Positions 52,268-62,096 of a stretch of DNA of 64,000 nucleotides are shown in pieces. The notes beneath the pieces are model-generated. The model was not told the DNA's origin. It did no database searches and worked only from the letters and a program-made list of their open reading frames with translations. Position 1 is the first letter of the stretch. Each line of letters starts with the position of its first letter. The position numbers and the translations under genes were made by a program. Source of the stretch: Lewinellaceae bacterium (GTDB taxonomy: Bacteria > Bacteroidota > Bacteroidia > Chitinophagales > Saprospiraceae); contig JADJUJ010000004.1 in assembly GCA_016710765.1 (NCBI GenBank), positions 310,001 through 374,000 on the forward strand, given 5' to 3'.

Positions 52268-52354
52268 ATGACGGCTACTTTCATTTATACCCTCGTATTG
52301 GCAGCGATCTACCTTGGTCGCAAGGTCTTCCTGATGAAAACACAGCATGCCTAG
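52268..52354 (+). CDS. Candidate 28-aa small membrane protein
   Basis: ATG-to-TAG frame coding a single hydrophobic helix with a basic end (MTATFIYTLVLAAIYLGRKV ... KTQHA). A strong plus-strand terminator lies 45 bases after the stop, which shows that something is transcribed rightward here. It could also be part of a small RNA. No homolog is recalled. Confidence 0.35.
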   Translation: MTATFIYTLVLAAIYLGRKVFLMKTQHA

Positions 52355-52398
52355 ATAGCCAAGAATACTATCATCACCACGGGTGTCTGGTAGGAAAA

Positions 52399-52446
52399 GG
52401 GGTAGCAATACAAAGCGGTGTAAATTCCACTTTGTTTTGCTACCCC
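52399..52446. terminator. Bidirectional terminator
   Basis: Stem GGGGTAGCAA...CAAAG / CTTTG...TTGCTACCCC with a 14-nt loop, followed on plus by CTTTTATTT. It serves the small ORF and the AlkD-like gene ending at 52450. Confidence 0.8.
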
Positions 52447-52449
52447 CTT

Positions 52450-53124
52450 TTATTTAGGTTGCATCAACCGCAAGCCCTCCCGCCGCGTTAGCGCAGGCAA
52501 ACGATGCTGCTCGATGAATTCCCGAACCACTTTCGGATTGGTTCTGGAATATTGGCGCAGGGCCCAACCAGCGCCTTTTTGCAGGAAAAATTCTTTGGTA
52601 TCTGCAATGCGTAAGATGTAATCAAACATCAGTTGGTAATCGGTTTTTTCCTTGTATTTCAATTGAAAAATGATGCTGGTGCGTTGCAACCAAATGTAAC
52701 CGCTATCCATCCAGTCCGTGGTTATTGGCCGTATTTGATCCGGGAAACGCAAAAAATGAGTACCCACCATCTTGGAGGCAATCCAGTCAACGGTATCCCA
52801 CCAGGACTTGGTACGGATCAGTTCTTCCAAAAAATTAATAAAATCGGGGTCCTGCTTTTTGATGACTTTTTGCACCGTTTCAAGGGCAAAATAGTGGAGT
52901 TCTCTGTGATCGTCGGCAAAGCACAGGCGCACCAGCGTCTTTAAATCTTCTCCTTCCGGGATTCCAAGGTGGGCGTGTATTTGTTTGGTATGCGCCATCC
53001 ACTGCGGCGCTTTGAGCCCAAAATATTCAAACTGGTATTTCATGTACCGCATTTGCCCCTGGGCAATCTCGGGGTTGCCATGCTGGCGGAATTGGTCTCG
53101 AACAAGGCGGTAATATTCTTCCAT
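52450..53124 (-). CDS. DNA alkylation repair protein, AlkD-like HEAT-repeat glycosylase
   Basis: 224 aa. All-helical ALK/HEAT repeats: MRYMKYQFEYFGLKAPQWM, FADDHRELHYFALETVQKV, RTKSWWDTVDWIASKMVG, and FFLQKGAGWALRQYSRTNPK. Trp and Asp of SWWDTVD and Trp of GWALRQY correspond to the residues that hold the flipped alkylated base in AlkD. The enzyme would remove bulky or cationic alkylpurines from DNA in the cytoplasm. Monocistronic, with terminators on both sides. Confidence 0.9.
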   Translation of the reverse strand: MEEYYRLVRDQFRQHGNPEIAQGQMRYMKYQFEYFGLKAPQWMAHTKQIHAHLGIPEGEDLKTLVRLCFADDHRELHYFALETVQKVIKKQDPDFINFLEELIRTKSWWDTVDWIASKMVGTHFLRFPDQIRPITTDWMDSGYIWLQRTSIIFQLKYKEKTDYQLMFDYILRIADTKEFFLQKGAGWALRQYSRTNPKVVREFIEQHRLPALTRREGLRLMQPK

Positions 53125-53161
53125 TGGAATGGTAAATTGTAGCCATCAACGTGCAACACTA

Positions 53162-53195
53162 AAAACACCCGGACACTCCTGCGAGATGCCCGGGT
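53162..53195 (-). terminator. Terminator of the MFS gene
   Basis: Stem ACCCGG/CCGGGT with imperfect continuation; on minus it is followed by GTTTTTAG. It lies 24 bases after the stop at 53219. Confidence 0.65.
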
Positions 53196-53218
53196 TTAAA
53201 TCATTTTATAGGTTTCCT

Positions 53219-54439
53219 TTATGCGTGCGCCGCCGCCCCATGCGGTTTCCCGCGCAGCATAAACCACAGTACGCCAAAGGCAAAGATCAGTATGATGGGA
53301 AACACGATGAGTTTGCCCAGGGTGGCCTGCCCGGCTGCCATTTCGGCGGCATCGCCTACCAGCCCTTGCGCCTGTGCGGCTGCCCGTCCGGAGTCGATCC
53401 AGCCACCCACAATCGGTTGTGCGATGCCTGTTGCAAACATGCCCATACCGCCCATAATCGACATACCCAGCGCGCCCGATTGCGGCACGTATTCGCTGGT
53501 TGTCCCAATCATGGTAGGCCAGAAATAGCATACCCCAATGGCAAACATAATGGCAGAAACGTACACCATGGCGCCGCTGGAGTGGCCCATCATGTAAATT
53601 CCCAGGGTTGCTATAACAGCGGATGCCCAAAGCACGCCAGTTGGATTCAGCCTGTGCACGACCGGGCCGGCAAAAAAGCGACCCACGGCCATAAGGCCTG
53701 TCACCATGGCCAGGATGAGCATTGGGGAGGCACCACTGGCCCCCAAAAGTCGTTCTACCCACTGCTGGGTACTCAGCTCTGTATTGGCGGTTAGAATCAT
53801 ACAAACCAGAAGCAGAATGTATACCGGATTCAGCATCCCTTTCAGGTTATCGCTAAATTTGGCTTGGCCTGCATCTTTCGCCTCTGGGAATTTTTGACCA
53901 TAAAAAAGATAGGCATAAATGGCGGTAGGAATCAGCATGACTGCAATTTGTGCCTGCCAACTCATGCCCGAATCCGTCATAAACTTTGAAATAAGAGCAC
54001 CTAAAAAGATACCACCGGGAAACCAAACATGAAAACGGTTCAGCATGGTTGTTTGATTTTTTCGGAACATGGCGGCAATCATCGGGTTACATGCCGCTTC
54101 TACCGTTCCATTGCCAAATCCTATAAAGAAATTGGAAATGAGCAACAAATAAAAACCGCTGGCGTAAATGGTCAATAGTATCCCAAGCAAGTGGCTTACC
54201 AGCGCCAAAACAATCATACGCTTTGCTCCAAATACGTTGTATAAATAACCGCCAACTATGGTGGCAATAGGGAAACCTAAAATGGCCATCTGGTTGATGT
54301 AGCCCAATTGCGTGTCGCTGAGCGTGAATTCCTTGCTGAGACTGTCGAGAATTCCGGCCCGAATGGCAAAGGCAAAGGCCGTAGTGACCAGGGCAAAACA
54401 GCTGGCCGTAAACAGCCTTAAATTGTTGACTTTGGACAT
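53219..54439 (-). CDS. Major facilitator superfamily transporter
   Basis: 406 aa with twelve predicted membrane segments. The loop after TM2 reads GGYLYNVFGAKRMIVLAL (the GxxxD/NxxGxR-type MFS motif A), and TM4 reads FIGFGNGTVEAACNPMIAAMF, as in the FucP/NarK-like sugar or anion porters. The cytoplasmic middle loop is FPEAKDAGQAKFSDNLKG. The substrate cannot be deduced. The C-terminus is Ala/His-rich (PHGAAAHA). No transporter operon partner is adjacent. Confidence 0.9.
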   Translation of the reverse strand: MSKVNNLRLFTASCFALVTTAFAFAIRAGILDSLSKEFTLSDTQLGYINQMAILGFPIATIVGGYLYNVFGAKRMIVLALVSHLLGILLTIYASGFYLLLISNFFIGFGNGTVEAACNPMIAAMFRKNQTTMLNRFHVWFPGGIFLGALISKFMTDSGMSWQAQIAVMLIPTAIYAYLFYGQKFPEAKDAGQAKFSDNLKGMLNPVYILLLVCMILTANTELSTQQWVERLLGASGASPMLILAMVTGLMAVGRFFAGPVVHRLNPTGVLWASAVIATLGIYMMGHSSGAMVYVSAIMFAIGVCYFWPTMIGTTSEYVPQSGALGMSIMGGMGMFATGIAQPIVGGWIDSGRAAAQAQGLVGDAAEMAAGQATLGKLIVFPIILIFAFGVLWFMLRGKPHGAAAHA

Positions 54440-54499
54440 GTTGTTCGTTTTGTTGAAAGTTGCTGGTAGAATTTACTTTTCAATAGAATTTGGTAGTTG

Positions 54500-54920
54500 T
54501 CAGTTTGCAGGCAAGGATGCAAAATAGTGGTTCACCATAGTTTTGATTCCCTCTTGGTACAGGTTACGGACAAAAAAAATTCATTAATATTCCTTTCGGT
54601 ACTTGTAAACAGCTCATATAGTTAAGCAGCTGGGCATCATAAACCGGTATCATGTACGCACACGCTTTGAGTTCAACTACTATTTGCTTATTAATCAAAA
54701 GATCAAACCGCAATGGACAATCCAGTGCCAAACCTTTGTATTGTATGTCAACCCTTTTCTGCTGCTCAACTACCAGCCCTCGCAACTGCAACTCATATAC
54801 CATCGCTTTTTCATAAATGTTTTCCAGTAATCCTGGACCAAGTAACTTGTGTACTTCAATGCCTGCGCCAATAATTTCGTAAGTCAGTGCATTGATGCTT
54901 TTTTGGGTAATCGTTTCCAT
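54500..54920 (-). CDS. GxxExxY protein (frameshifted)
   Basis: About 139 aa after removing one T from T8 (A8 at 54572-54579 on plus), which restores GILMNFFVRNLYQEGIK. The name-giving motif GPGLLENIYEKAM is present, followed by QQKRVDIQYKG, LRFDLLINKQIVVELKA and AQLLNYM. The family has a PD-(D/E)xK-like nuclease pattern (D...E-x-K in FDLLI...VELKA). The function is unknown; such genes are often singletons. Confidence 0.85.
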
Positions 54921-55080
54921 AAAGTGTTTTGGATTAAAAATACACCGTATGAAAAAAAGGTTGCTGGATTAAACATACATTTTTATTAATTCAATATATA
55001 TCTTTTATGATTGGTAATCAGTGTTTTATGGTGTAAAATAAAATCGTTTGTTAACAGTTTTTACCACATAATATCCTTGT

Positions 55081-55138
55081 TTTTTTACCACATAAGATCA
55101 CATGAGGTTAGCCACATGTGATCTTATGTGGTAAAAAA
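55081..55138. terminator. Perfect 24-bp stem hairpin abutting the stop codon at 55139
   Basis: Arms TTTTTTACCACATAAGATCA-CATG (55081-55104) and its exact complement (55115-55138) with a 10-nt loop; T6 on both outer ends. It ends at the base before the minus-strand stop codon. Confidence 0.85.
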
Positions 55139-58100
55139 TCACAGTCGCCGCACTTTCACATTCCGATACCACACAGGAAACCCATGATCTTGCAAGCCAA
55201 TCCGCCCCTTCTTCGTCACCCCAAAATCCGGCCAGTCCCGGAATTTGCTTTCGGCCAGCATGGTCTTGAATTCGGGGCTGTTCCGATCGAAACTGACAAC
55301 CTTATGGTGGTTCTGCCACTGTTCTACTTTCCCGTCCTTTGAAAGGATCCGCACATGATTCCAGGTCATGGCCGGATTCACCGTAATGTATTTGCAGGCG
55401 ATCAAGTCATACAAATCTCCGGCCTTGTGCTTCGGATACCGACTGTCGGGGTGGCAGGCATTGTCCAGTACCTGCATCTCCAGGCCTGTCATGTAGCAAT
55501 TCTCATATTTCGCCGGATCCTCCAGGACGTAGTAAAAGATCCCGGAATTTCCACAGGGTGACATTTTCCACTCCAGTTCCAACTCGAAATCTTCGTATTC
55601 TTCATCAGAAATAAGATCACCGCCATTGGCCGATTGCCAGCCCCCTTTGGGGTCAGGTTTGGCATCGAGAAACATAGCGCCGTCCTGCACCACCCAATCT
55701 TTATCCACCGTTTTGGCGCCATACTTGTGCCAGCCTTTGAACGATTGTCCGTCAAACAGCAACTTCCAGCCTTCGGAGATCTCCTTCTGACTCAAGGAAT
55801 TGTTGACTTTGGGCGGAAATGCCGGCTTTGGCTGTACACTACCCAACTGATCTGCTGGAATATTATTCAGCGTATACCAGGCTTCAGTGCTCCAAAGCTC
55901 ATGGCGCATATCGCTTTCTGGCAGGTTATGCAAGCGCAGATAGACTACGTGCCCGGGAAGCAGGCCCGAGATTTCGAGAAACACCTTTTTGCGGTCGGCA
56001 CTCACGGAAGCTGATTTCACTGCCATCGGTGTTTCATCCATTTTCGGACCACCGTAATTGATCGTGGGCTTATACCACCACTGCTTAACTTCGTACTGCG
56101 CCGGATCCCAGCCATCGCCTTCCTTCAAGGGCTCCGTAAATTCTATCTCCATCCCGTTCCCTTTGGCTCGCACGGCCAGCATTTCAAAAACGGAAGTTCC
56201 ATTGTATTTGAGCCGTTGCAACCCATACCATAATTTGCCTTCGCTGCTCCAGTTGCCGGGGTTACCAATACCGCCTACATACAAAGCGCCGTCGGGGCCC
56301 CATACCATCCTGTTTATACCTGCCTCCAGGCCCTGGGTAAAGCGGAACACACAACCCTGGTAATCACCATTTACCTTTTCAACAAATACCCGCTTCACGC
56401 CACCGTGGGTTACCTCGCCATGAATCATCTGGCCTTTGTAGGGCCCGTCGTTGAGCGCCAATGGCGTAGAGGGTGAGTTGCCAATTTCATCTTGTGGCAA
56501 CCAAACTACCGGCAACTGCACAGGTAAGCCCGCCACATTAATACTATCAACGGCATAAGAACCGAAAAACGAACCTTTTTTTACGTGCAGTATTTTCGAT
56601 GCCGGCAACCAGTCGCCTTGGTTGTCCGCCACAAATATTTCATTATCGACCCCGATTCCGACGCCATTAGGCGTTCGTAAACCGCGGGCAATAAACTCCA
56701 GGCTGCCATCTTTTTTACTAATACGAATCACCTTTCCGCGATCCGGGATCTGAGGCCTTGCGCTGGCACCTCCCGGCATAATGGCAATGGCCAGGGTAGC
56801 GTAAAAATAGCCGTCTTTATAGGCCAGTCCGAAGGCAAATTCATGAAAATTAGCGGAAGCTCGCCAGCCTTTGGCAAAACACTGGTACTCATCTATAATC
56901 TCATCACCGTCGAGATCAATCAATCGCGTAAGCTCCTGTTTTTGAAGCACATAAATGGTATCATTTACCACTTTTACACCCAATGGTTCCGCCAAACCTC
57001 TGGCAATCAGTTTGACCTTTATTTTTGCCGGGTCCCCACTTTCCACGTTACTAAGCAGGTACACACCACCCATGGCATCCCAGCAGGTGACCACCATGCG
57101 GCCATCGCTTAAAAAATCCATACCCGATACTTTGGGTAAAAAACTTTCCGGTCTGGCTTGCGAAAGCGTATAAGCCGGATGAACCTCCTTTAACGACGAC
57201 CCGTCGCCAGGAATCGCATCTCCGGCACCACCCATGGCCATGGCGCCCTCAGGATTGTCCGATTTGTTGTGAAATAAATTGCTGGCGGGGATGATCTGCA
57301 AACCTCCAGAACCCGGACGCGCCCATTTCAAGTATATACCTCGGCCACCACCGCCCTGGAAATAGTCGATCCGCAGCTGATGAAAACCAGCGCGCAGGGC
57401 AACTTCCACATCGTGGGGTTCGGCGCCATGCAAACCATCGGCATCAACCAGCAACTTATCATCAATCCACAACTTAGAGCCATCGTCTGAGGAGAGCTGC
57501 AAGAGCACATTGTCGTCCTTTTCCATGAACAGGTACCCATTGAGTTGAATGGCAAAATTTTCTTTCAAGGGACCAAAATCATCGCCTCCTGCATTGACTT
57601 CCGGAGCGATGACCACCATATCCGGCTTGGCTTTAAAATTGATTTCTGCCAGCTTGGTGGGCATCTTATTCAACTGGAAAACACCAGCCACCAGGCCAGG
57701 TAGTACGTCAGCATCACCAACACCATTGGTGCTGCGCTGCCACGCATCCGAAGGGATGGAAGCGAGGTCCTTCACTACGCTGCCACCTTCACCATCGTCT
57801 TCGCCCTCATCCAGCGACAAAATATACGTCACCATCGACCGCGCGTCATCAGGCTGAAGATCGGGGTGGGCCGACATGGCTGCAATTCCCCAGACACCAG
57901 AACCGCCGGCAACGACCTTTTTCGACCACAAGTCGAGATTACCCGGCGTATTTTTATAATGCTCTGAAATTTCAACATAGGAAGGCCCAACTGTTTTTAA
58001 CCGTGGGTTATGACAAGTGCGGCAATCATTCTTGGCAATGAGTCGCTCGCCGGGCGACAAAGTAGGTCCTTCTTCCTCGTCTGGCGTGGCCGCATTGGGG

Positions 58101-58843
58101 TTTTTATACAGTGGGTGATTGACAAACATGGTAGTAAGTACCGTGTTGCCCTTATTTTTTAAAGCCAGGGTACCAACAGTTTCCACGGTATGCAACTGGT
58201 CGTCGGTTATGAAATCAGTTGACTGATCAATTAGCAATGCCCCATTGGCCGCAAAGGCGCTGGTGGCTGCAATGGAACCAGCATTCGTCTTGAGGGTAAT
58301 CACCGCGCCATCGGGGGCATTTTCAACGCGAAAGGTTCTGGAGTAGCCAGATTGCCTGTCTTTTTCCACATATTCCGGTTGTTCGTTGATCCTGATCCTT
58401 CGGCCGTCGGAGAGAACCAGGTCAAACATGATCTCAGCATGGCCGTCTTTGGTGTATCGGTGCCCTTTGTAATCGGTAACGGGGGATTCGGGCTTCCCAT
58501 TCAGCGTTACCGTCCAAGGCCGGCGGAACTGATTTTCAAACCACGCGCTCCCTACGGTGGTAGGCTGTGGACCATGCCGCATGTTGTACACTGCGCCTTC
58601 AAAATCGACGCCGCCCGACCAGGCTTTGTACAGTGCACAAGAGTCGGTAGAGTAGGCCACCCACAGTTTATCATCCAGCGCAAACGTAATCATACGCGGT
58701 TGCTTATCGAGGACGGATCGGAAAACCCAGGGATCGTTTGGGCGATCGTAAGAGGGAAGAGCAGCTTGCTGGCGCGACGACCAGATCCAAAGCGCCAGCA
58801 GCAGGGCAACCAGCAGAACGAACAGGGTACGGGTTTTAAACAT
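55139..58843 (-). CDS. Multidomain cytochrome c/PA14/sorbosone-dehydrogenase-like/DUF1080 protein
   Basis: 1234 aa. N-terminal signal anchor (TLFVLLVALLLALWIW). An unknown domain is followed by a c-type haem site CRTCH (about 278-282) in a cytochrome c domain with Met in AAMSAHPDLQ. PA14-like domain at about 395-520 (FAIQLNGYLFMEKDDNVLLQ, SSDDGSKLWIDDKLLV). A six-bladed PQQ/NHL-type propeller at about 570-960 (DFLSDGRMVVTCWD, GLRTPNGVGIGVDNEIFVAD, RMVWGPDGALYVGGIGNPG). C-terminal DUF1080 domain (LLFDGQSFKGWHKYG, SPCGNSGIFYYVLE). The make-up suggests periplasmic oxidation or binding of complex carbohydrate. Monocistronic. Confidence 0.9.
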   Translation of the reverse strand: MFKTRTLFVLLVALLLALWIWSSRQQAALPSYDRPNDPWVFRSVLDKQPRMITFALDDKLWVAYSTDSCALYKAWSGGVDFEGAVYNMRHGPQPTTVGSAWFENQFRRPWTVTLNGKPESPVTDYKGHRYTKDGHAEIMFDLVLSDGRRIRINEQPEYVEKDRQSGYSRTFRVENAPDGAVITLKTNAGSIAATSAFAANGALLIDQSTDFITDDQLHTVETVGTLALKNKGNTVLTTMFVNHPLYKNPNAATPDEEEGPTLSPGERLIAKNDCRTCHNPRLKTVGPSYVEISEHYKNTPGNLDLWSKKVVAGGSGVWGIAAMSAHPDLQPDDARSMVTYILSLDEGEDDGEGGSVVKDLASIPSDAWQRSTNGVGDADVLPGLVAGVFQLNKMPTKLAEINFKAKPDMVVIAPEVNAGGDDFGPLKENFAIQLNGYLFMEKDDNVLLQLSSDDGSKLWIDDKLLVDADGLHGAEPHDVEVALRAGFHQLRIDYFQGGGGRGIYLKWARPGSGGLQIIPASNLFHNKSDNPEGAMAMGGAGDAIPGDGSSLKEVHPAYTLSQARPESFLPKVSGMDFLSDGRMVVTCWDAMGGVYLLSNVESGDPAKIKVKLIARGLAEPLGVKVVNDTIYVLQKQELTRLIDLDGDEIIDEYQCFAKGWRASANFHEFAFGLAYKDGYFYATLAIAIMPGGASARPQIPDRGKVIRISKKDGSLEFIARGLRTPNGVGIGVDNEIFVADNQGDWLPASKILHVKKGSFFGSYAVDSINVAGLPVQLPVVWLPQDEIGNSPSTPLALNDGPYKGQMIHGEVTHGGVKRVFVEKVNGDYQGCVFRFTQGLEAGINRMVWGPDGALYVGGIGNPGNWSSEGKLWYGLQRLKYNGTSVFEMLAVRAKGNGMEIEFTEPLKEGDGWDPAQYEVKQWWYKPTINYGGPKMDETPMAVKSASVSADRKKVFLEISGLLPGHVVYLRLHNLPESDMRHELWSTEAWYTLNNIPADQLGSVQPKPAFPPKVNNSLSQKEISEGWKLLFDGQSFKGWHKYGAKTVDKDWVVQDGAMFLDAKPDPKGGWQSANGGDLISDEEYEDFELELEWKMSPCGNSGIFYYVLEDPAKYENCYMTGLEMQVLDNACHPDSRYPKHKAGDLYDLIACKYITVNPAMTWNHVRILSKDGKVEQWQNHHKVVSFDRNSPEFKTMLAESKFRDWPDFGVTKKGRIGLQDHGFPVWYRNVKVRRL

Positions 58844-58982
58844 ACTTCAGGAAGGATTGCAACATGACAGTAAAAGCACAACAGATTGGATCTATAAACA
58901 GAACAATCCGCTGTGATCAAGATGAACAGCGTAGTAATATTTGGCAGGAGCAGCCGCTAATATAGCGGGATTTCACAAATCG

Positions 58983-59011
58983 AAAAGCAGTAATACTTAA
59001 ATTGTTACTGC
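58983..59011 (-). terminator. Terminator of the nucleoside transporter gene
   Basis: Stem GCAGTAA/TTACTGC (58988-59011); on minus it is followed by TTTTCGATTT. About 65 bases after the stop at 59074. Confidence 0.5.
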
Positions 59012-59073
59012 AAAAATTTGCCCGGGCCAATCTTTGTTGTGCTTCAGCCTTTACCATACCGCATTAAATGCTC

Positions 59074-60375
59074 TTACATAATCATACCCGCTATTGTTGC
59101 CGTCATAAAACAGGCTGCAGAACCAGTAAGTACCGACCACAAACCCAGTTCGGTCAGTGTTTTGCGTTGATTGGGTGCGAGGGTACCAATTCCACCAATT
59201 TGAATTCCGATGGATGCAAAATTGGAAAATCCGCAAAGGGCATACATCGCTATGATGATGGATTTTGGATCGGTCAAAAGACCCTGCCCTTTCATTGCTC
59301 CCATGGCAGAGTAGGCGACAAACTCATTGATGGTGGTTTTCATCCCCAGCAACTGCCCAACCACCATAACATCTGCTGATGGTGTTCCCAGCAGCCAGGC
59401 AAGCGGCGCAAACACCAGTCCGAGCACATAGGTAAAAGTCAGTCCTTCAAAGCGCCCGCCAGTTGCCGTTTGAATCTGGGCATTGAGGCCTGTCCAATCG
59501 CCGACTGTATGCAGTAAAATCCAGTTCATCATATAAACCAATGAGGTAAATACAATCAGCATGGCGCCCACATTAACGGCAAGTTTCAAGCCATCAGTAG
59601 TACCGTTGGCTATGGCATCCAAAATATTATCGCCGGAATGGGTATCAATATGGGTAAGTTTTTCAAGGTCCTGTTTTTCGGTTTCCGGCATGAGAATTTT
59701 GGCGCAAACAATGGCAGCAGGGGCCGACATAATGGAGGCGGTGAGCAAGTGGCGGGCAAAATAAAGCTGTGTCTCCGGATCGCTGCCACCTAAAAACCCA
59801 ACATATGCGGCAAACACGCCCCCGGCTATGGTTGCCATACCGCCGGTCATGAGGCACATAATTTCAGAACGCGACATTGCTGCCAGGTATGGCCTGATGA
59901 TTAAAGGCGCCTCCGTTTGTCCAATAAAAACATTGGCTGCAGCAGCCAGGCTTTCCGGACCGCTTAAGCCCATGCTTCGGGTGAGAACCCAAGCGATGCC
60001 GTAGACGATTTTTTGTAGAATACCGAAATAAAACAGCACCGCCGACAATGCGGAATAAAACATTACCGTAGGGAGTACCCGAAAAGCGAAAACATAAACC
60101 GGCGCCTTACTGGAGGCTAATTCGGACCCAAAAAGGAAAGTAGCGCCTTCTTCCGACCATTTAATAACATAGGTAAAAATGCTGGCAAATTGATCAAAGA
60201 CCCAGCTAACACCCGGCACCTTGAGTACCAACAACCCAAAGGTGAGTTGAATCAACAAGCCTGATCCCACAAGTCGCCAGTTGATAGATTTTCTGCTCTT
60301 ACTAAATGCATAACAAACCCCAATGAGGAATGCCATACCCAATATACCCCTTCCAATGTTGGTAACTGTCTCCAT
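59074..60375 (-). CDS. Concentrative nucleoside transporter (CNT/NupC family)
   Basis: About 433 aa from METVTNIGRGILGMAFLIG. Inner-membrane cation-coupled nucleoside importer. The order is typical: N-terminal NucTra2 part (INWRLVGSGLLIQLTFGLLV), gate domain (MGLSGPESLAAAANVFIGQT, EAPLIIRPYLAAMSRSEIM, MTGGMATIAGGVFAAYVGFL) and C-terminal core (PSADVMVVGQLLGMKTTINEF, CGFSNFASIGIQIGGIGTLAP). The G-Q-T-E-A-P and N-E-F motifs contact nucleoside and ion in characterised members. The start at 60402 would add nine residues. Single gene. Confidence 0.95.
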   Translation of the reverse strand: METVTNIGRGILGMAFLIGVCYAFSKSRKSINWRLVGSGLLIQLTFGLLVLKVPGVSWVFDQFASIFTYVIKWSEEGATFLFGSELASSKAPVYVFAFRVLPTVMFYSALSAVLFYFGILQKIVYGIAWVLTRSMGLSGPESLAAAANVFIGQTEAPLIIRPYLAAMSRSEIMCLMTGGMATIAGGVFAAYVGFLGGSDPETQLYFARHLLTASIMSAPAAIVCAKILMPETEKQDLEKLTHIDTHSGDNILDAIANGTTDGLKLAVNVGAMLIVFTSLVYMMNWILLHTVGDWTGLNAQIQTATGGRFEGLTFTYVLGLVFAPLAWLLGTPSADVMVVGQLLGMKTTINEFVAYSAMGAMKGQGLLTDPKSIIIAMYALCGFSNFASIGIQIGGIGTLAPNQRKTLTELGLWSVLTGSAACFMTATIAGMIM

Positions 60376-60613
60376 ACTGTTGTGTTCGTTCGAAATTTGC
60401 AATTTTGCCTGCTAAATGTACGGCCCATGCCTGGTAAGAAAAAATTTAGTTCAAAACATGTAGCCTCCTTCTTTTTGCAGATTTCCTGGCATAATGGCGA
60501 TTTTATCCAGCGATTCACATCATTAATATAAAATCCTTCGCGATCTGTCGGTTTGTGCCTTATTCTTGTAGTACAAAACGGAATAGCACCCATTGAATTT
60601 TGTACATCTGACT

Positions 60614-62049
60614 ATGAATCGAATCATCACTCGTACCGCCTTTTTCCTCCTTTGCCTTTTACCAGGGCTTGCGTTTGGGCAAGACATCTGGTCGTTGGAA
60701 CGCTGCATCAATTACGCGCAGGACAATAACATTACAATAAAGCAGGCTCAGGCTGCGGTAAGAACAGCGCAATTGACCGAAAGCCAGGCCAAAGCAGCCC
60801 GATTACCCAACGTCAATGCTGGCGCCAACGCTGGTGAACAATTTGGCCGGACCATCGACCTACCACCAACCAGTTCAACAATACTGGTATTGGGTACAAC
60901 AGCGTAAGCCTCAACGCGGGCATTTCCCTCTTTACCGGTGGTCAAATCAACCACAGCATACACCAAGCACGCCACGACGCGAAGGCTAGCATTGCCGATG
61001 CAGAAAATACTGCCAACAATCTTGCCTTGCAGGTTGCACAAGCGTATTTGAATATCCTACTGACAGAAGAACAAGTCATCAGCGCAAAGCGAAGAAACGA
61101 CCTGAGTACGCGGCAACTGGACAATACACTGAAGATGATTGCCGCAGGCGCCCTGCCACTCGCCGACCGATATACCATCGACGCGCAAATTGCCCGCGAT
61201 GAACAAGCGCTGATCGTGGCAGAAAACAGTAAAGCGCTGGCCTACCTGACCTTGAAGCAGTTGTTGCAGTTGGAGCCTGATTATGACCTCCAAATTGAAC
61301 GGCCCTTTGTTCAAATCCCAACCGATGTTGACCCCATGGCCTATACCCTGCCGATGGTTTACAACGAAGCATTGGGCACCCAACCCAATGTGCGCGCAGC
61401 AGGCTTCCGAATCAACAGCGCCGAGGAAGGGGTAAAACTCGCAAAAAGTGGCTATTACCCCACGCTTTCGCTTTTCGCAAACCTGAGCAGCAACTACTCT
61501 ACACAATTCAAGGATTTTATAGCGACCGGGAATCAGCTACCGGGTGCTCCGACGACCGTAGACATTAATGGGCAACAGGTTACAATTACTGTTTACCAGC
61601 CGGAGTTCACCAGCAAAGATGTTAAATACTTTGATCAGCTGGACCGCAACTTCGGCCAGGGCGTAGGGGTAAGTCTGAATGTTCCCATTTACCAAAACGG
61701 CCGCACACGCCTGTCGGTAGAACGCGCCAGGTTGAATGTTCTGAATGCCCAGATGCAAGACATCCAAACCAAGCAGCAACTCAAGAATGATATCCAAACC
61801 GCCATCGCCAATGCCCGCGCGGGTAAACTACAATTAGATGCGGCCCAGAGAAGTTTTCAGGCCTCGCAGATTGCTTTCCAAAATACGGAAAAACGCCAGC
61901 AGGTCGGCGCCGTAAATATCCTGGAGTTGTCGACAGCGAAAACCAATATGGATATTGCCGAAAACGAATTGCTGATCGCCAAATACGACTACATTTTCAG
62001 GCTAAAAATTCTGGACTTCTACGAAGGCAAACCCCTTTCCCTGCGCTAG
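60614..62049 (+). CDS. TolC-family outer-membrane efflux protein (frameshifted)
   Basis: About 478 aa after adding one C at 60859-60860 (giving GRTIDPTTNQFNNTGIGYNS). Signal peptide MNRIITRTAFFLLCLLPGLAFG. Two homologous halves of long coiled-coil helices and beta strands: IWSLERCINYAQDNNITIKQ, LQVAQAYLNILLTEEQVISA, LAKSGYYPTLSLFANLSSNY, VGVSLNVPIYQNGRTRLSVE and the late QQVGAVNILELSTAKTN. It forms the outer-membrane channel of a tripartite exporter. The HlyD-type adaptor gene starts 47 bases downstream, so both are in one operon. Confidence 0.9.
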
Positions 62050-62096
62050 TTATTTTTCTATCCACAACAACATTGATAATTCAGATCAAATACAAT

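Noticed and set aside
52063..52491. 142-codon plus-strand frame
   Set aside because: It runs through a strong terminator and into the 3' end of the AlkD-like gene. No signal or domain.
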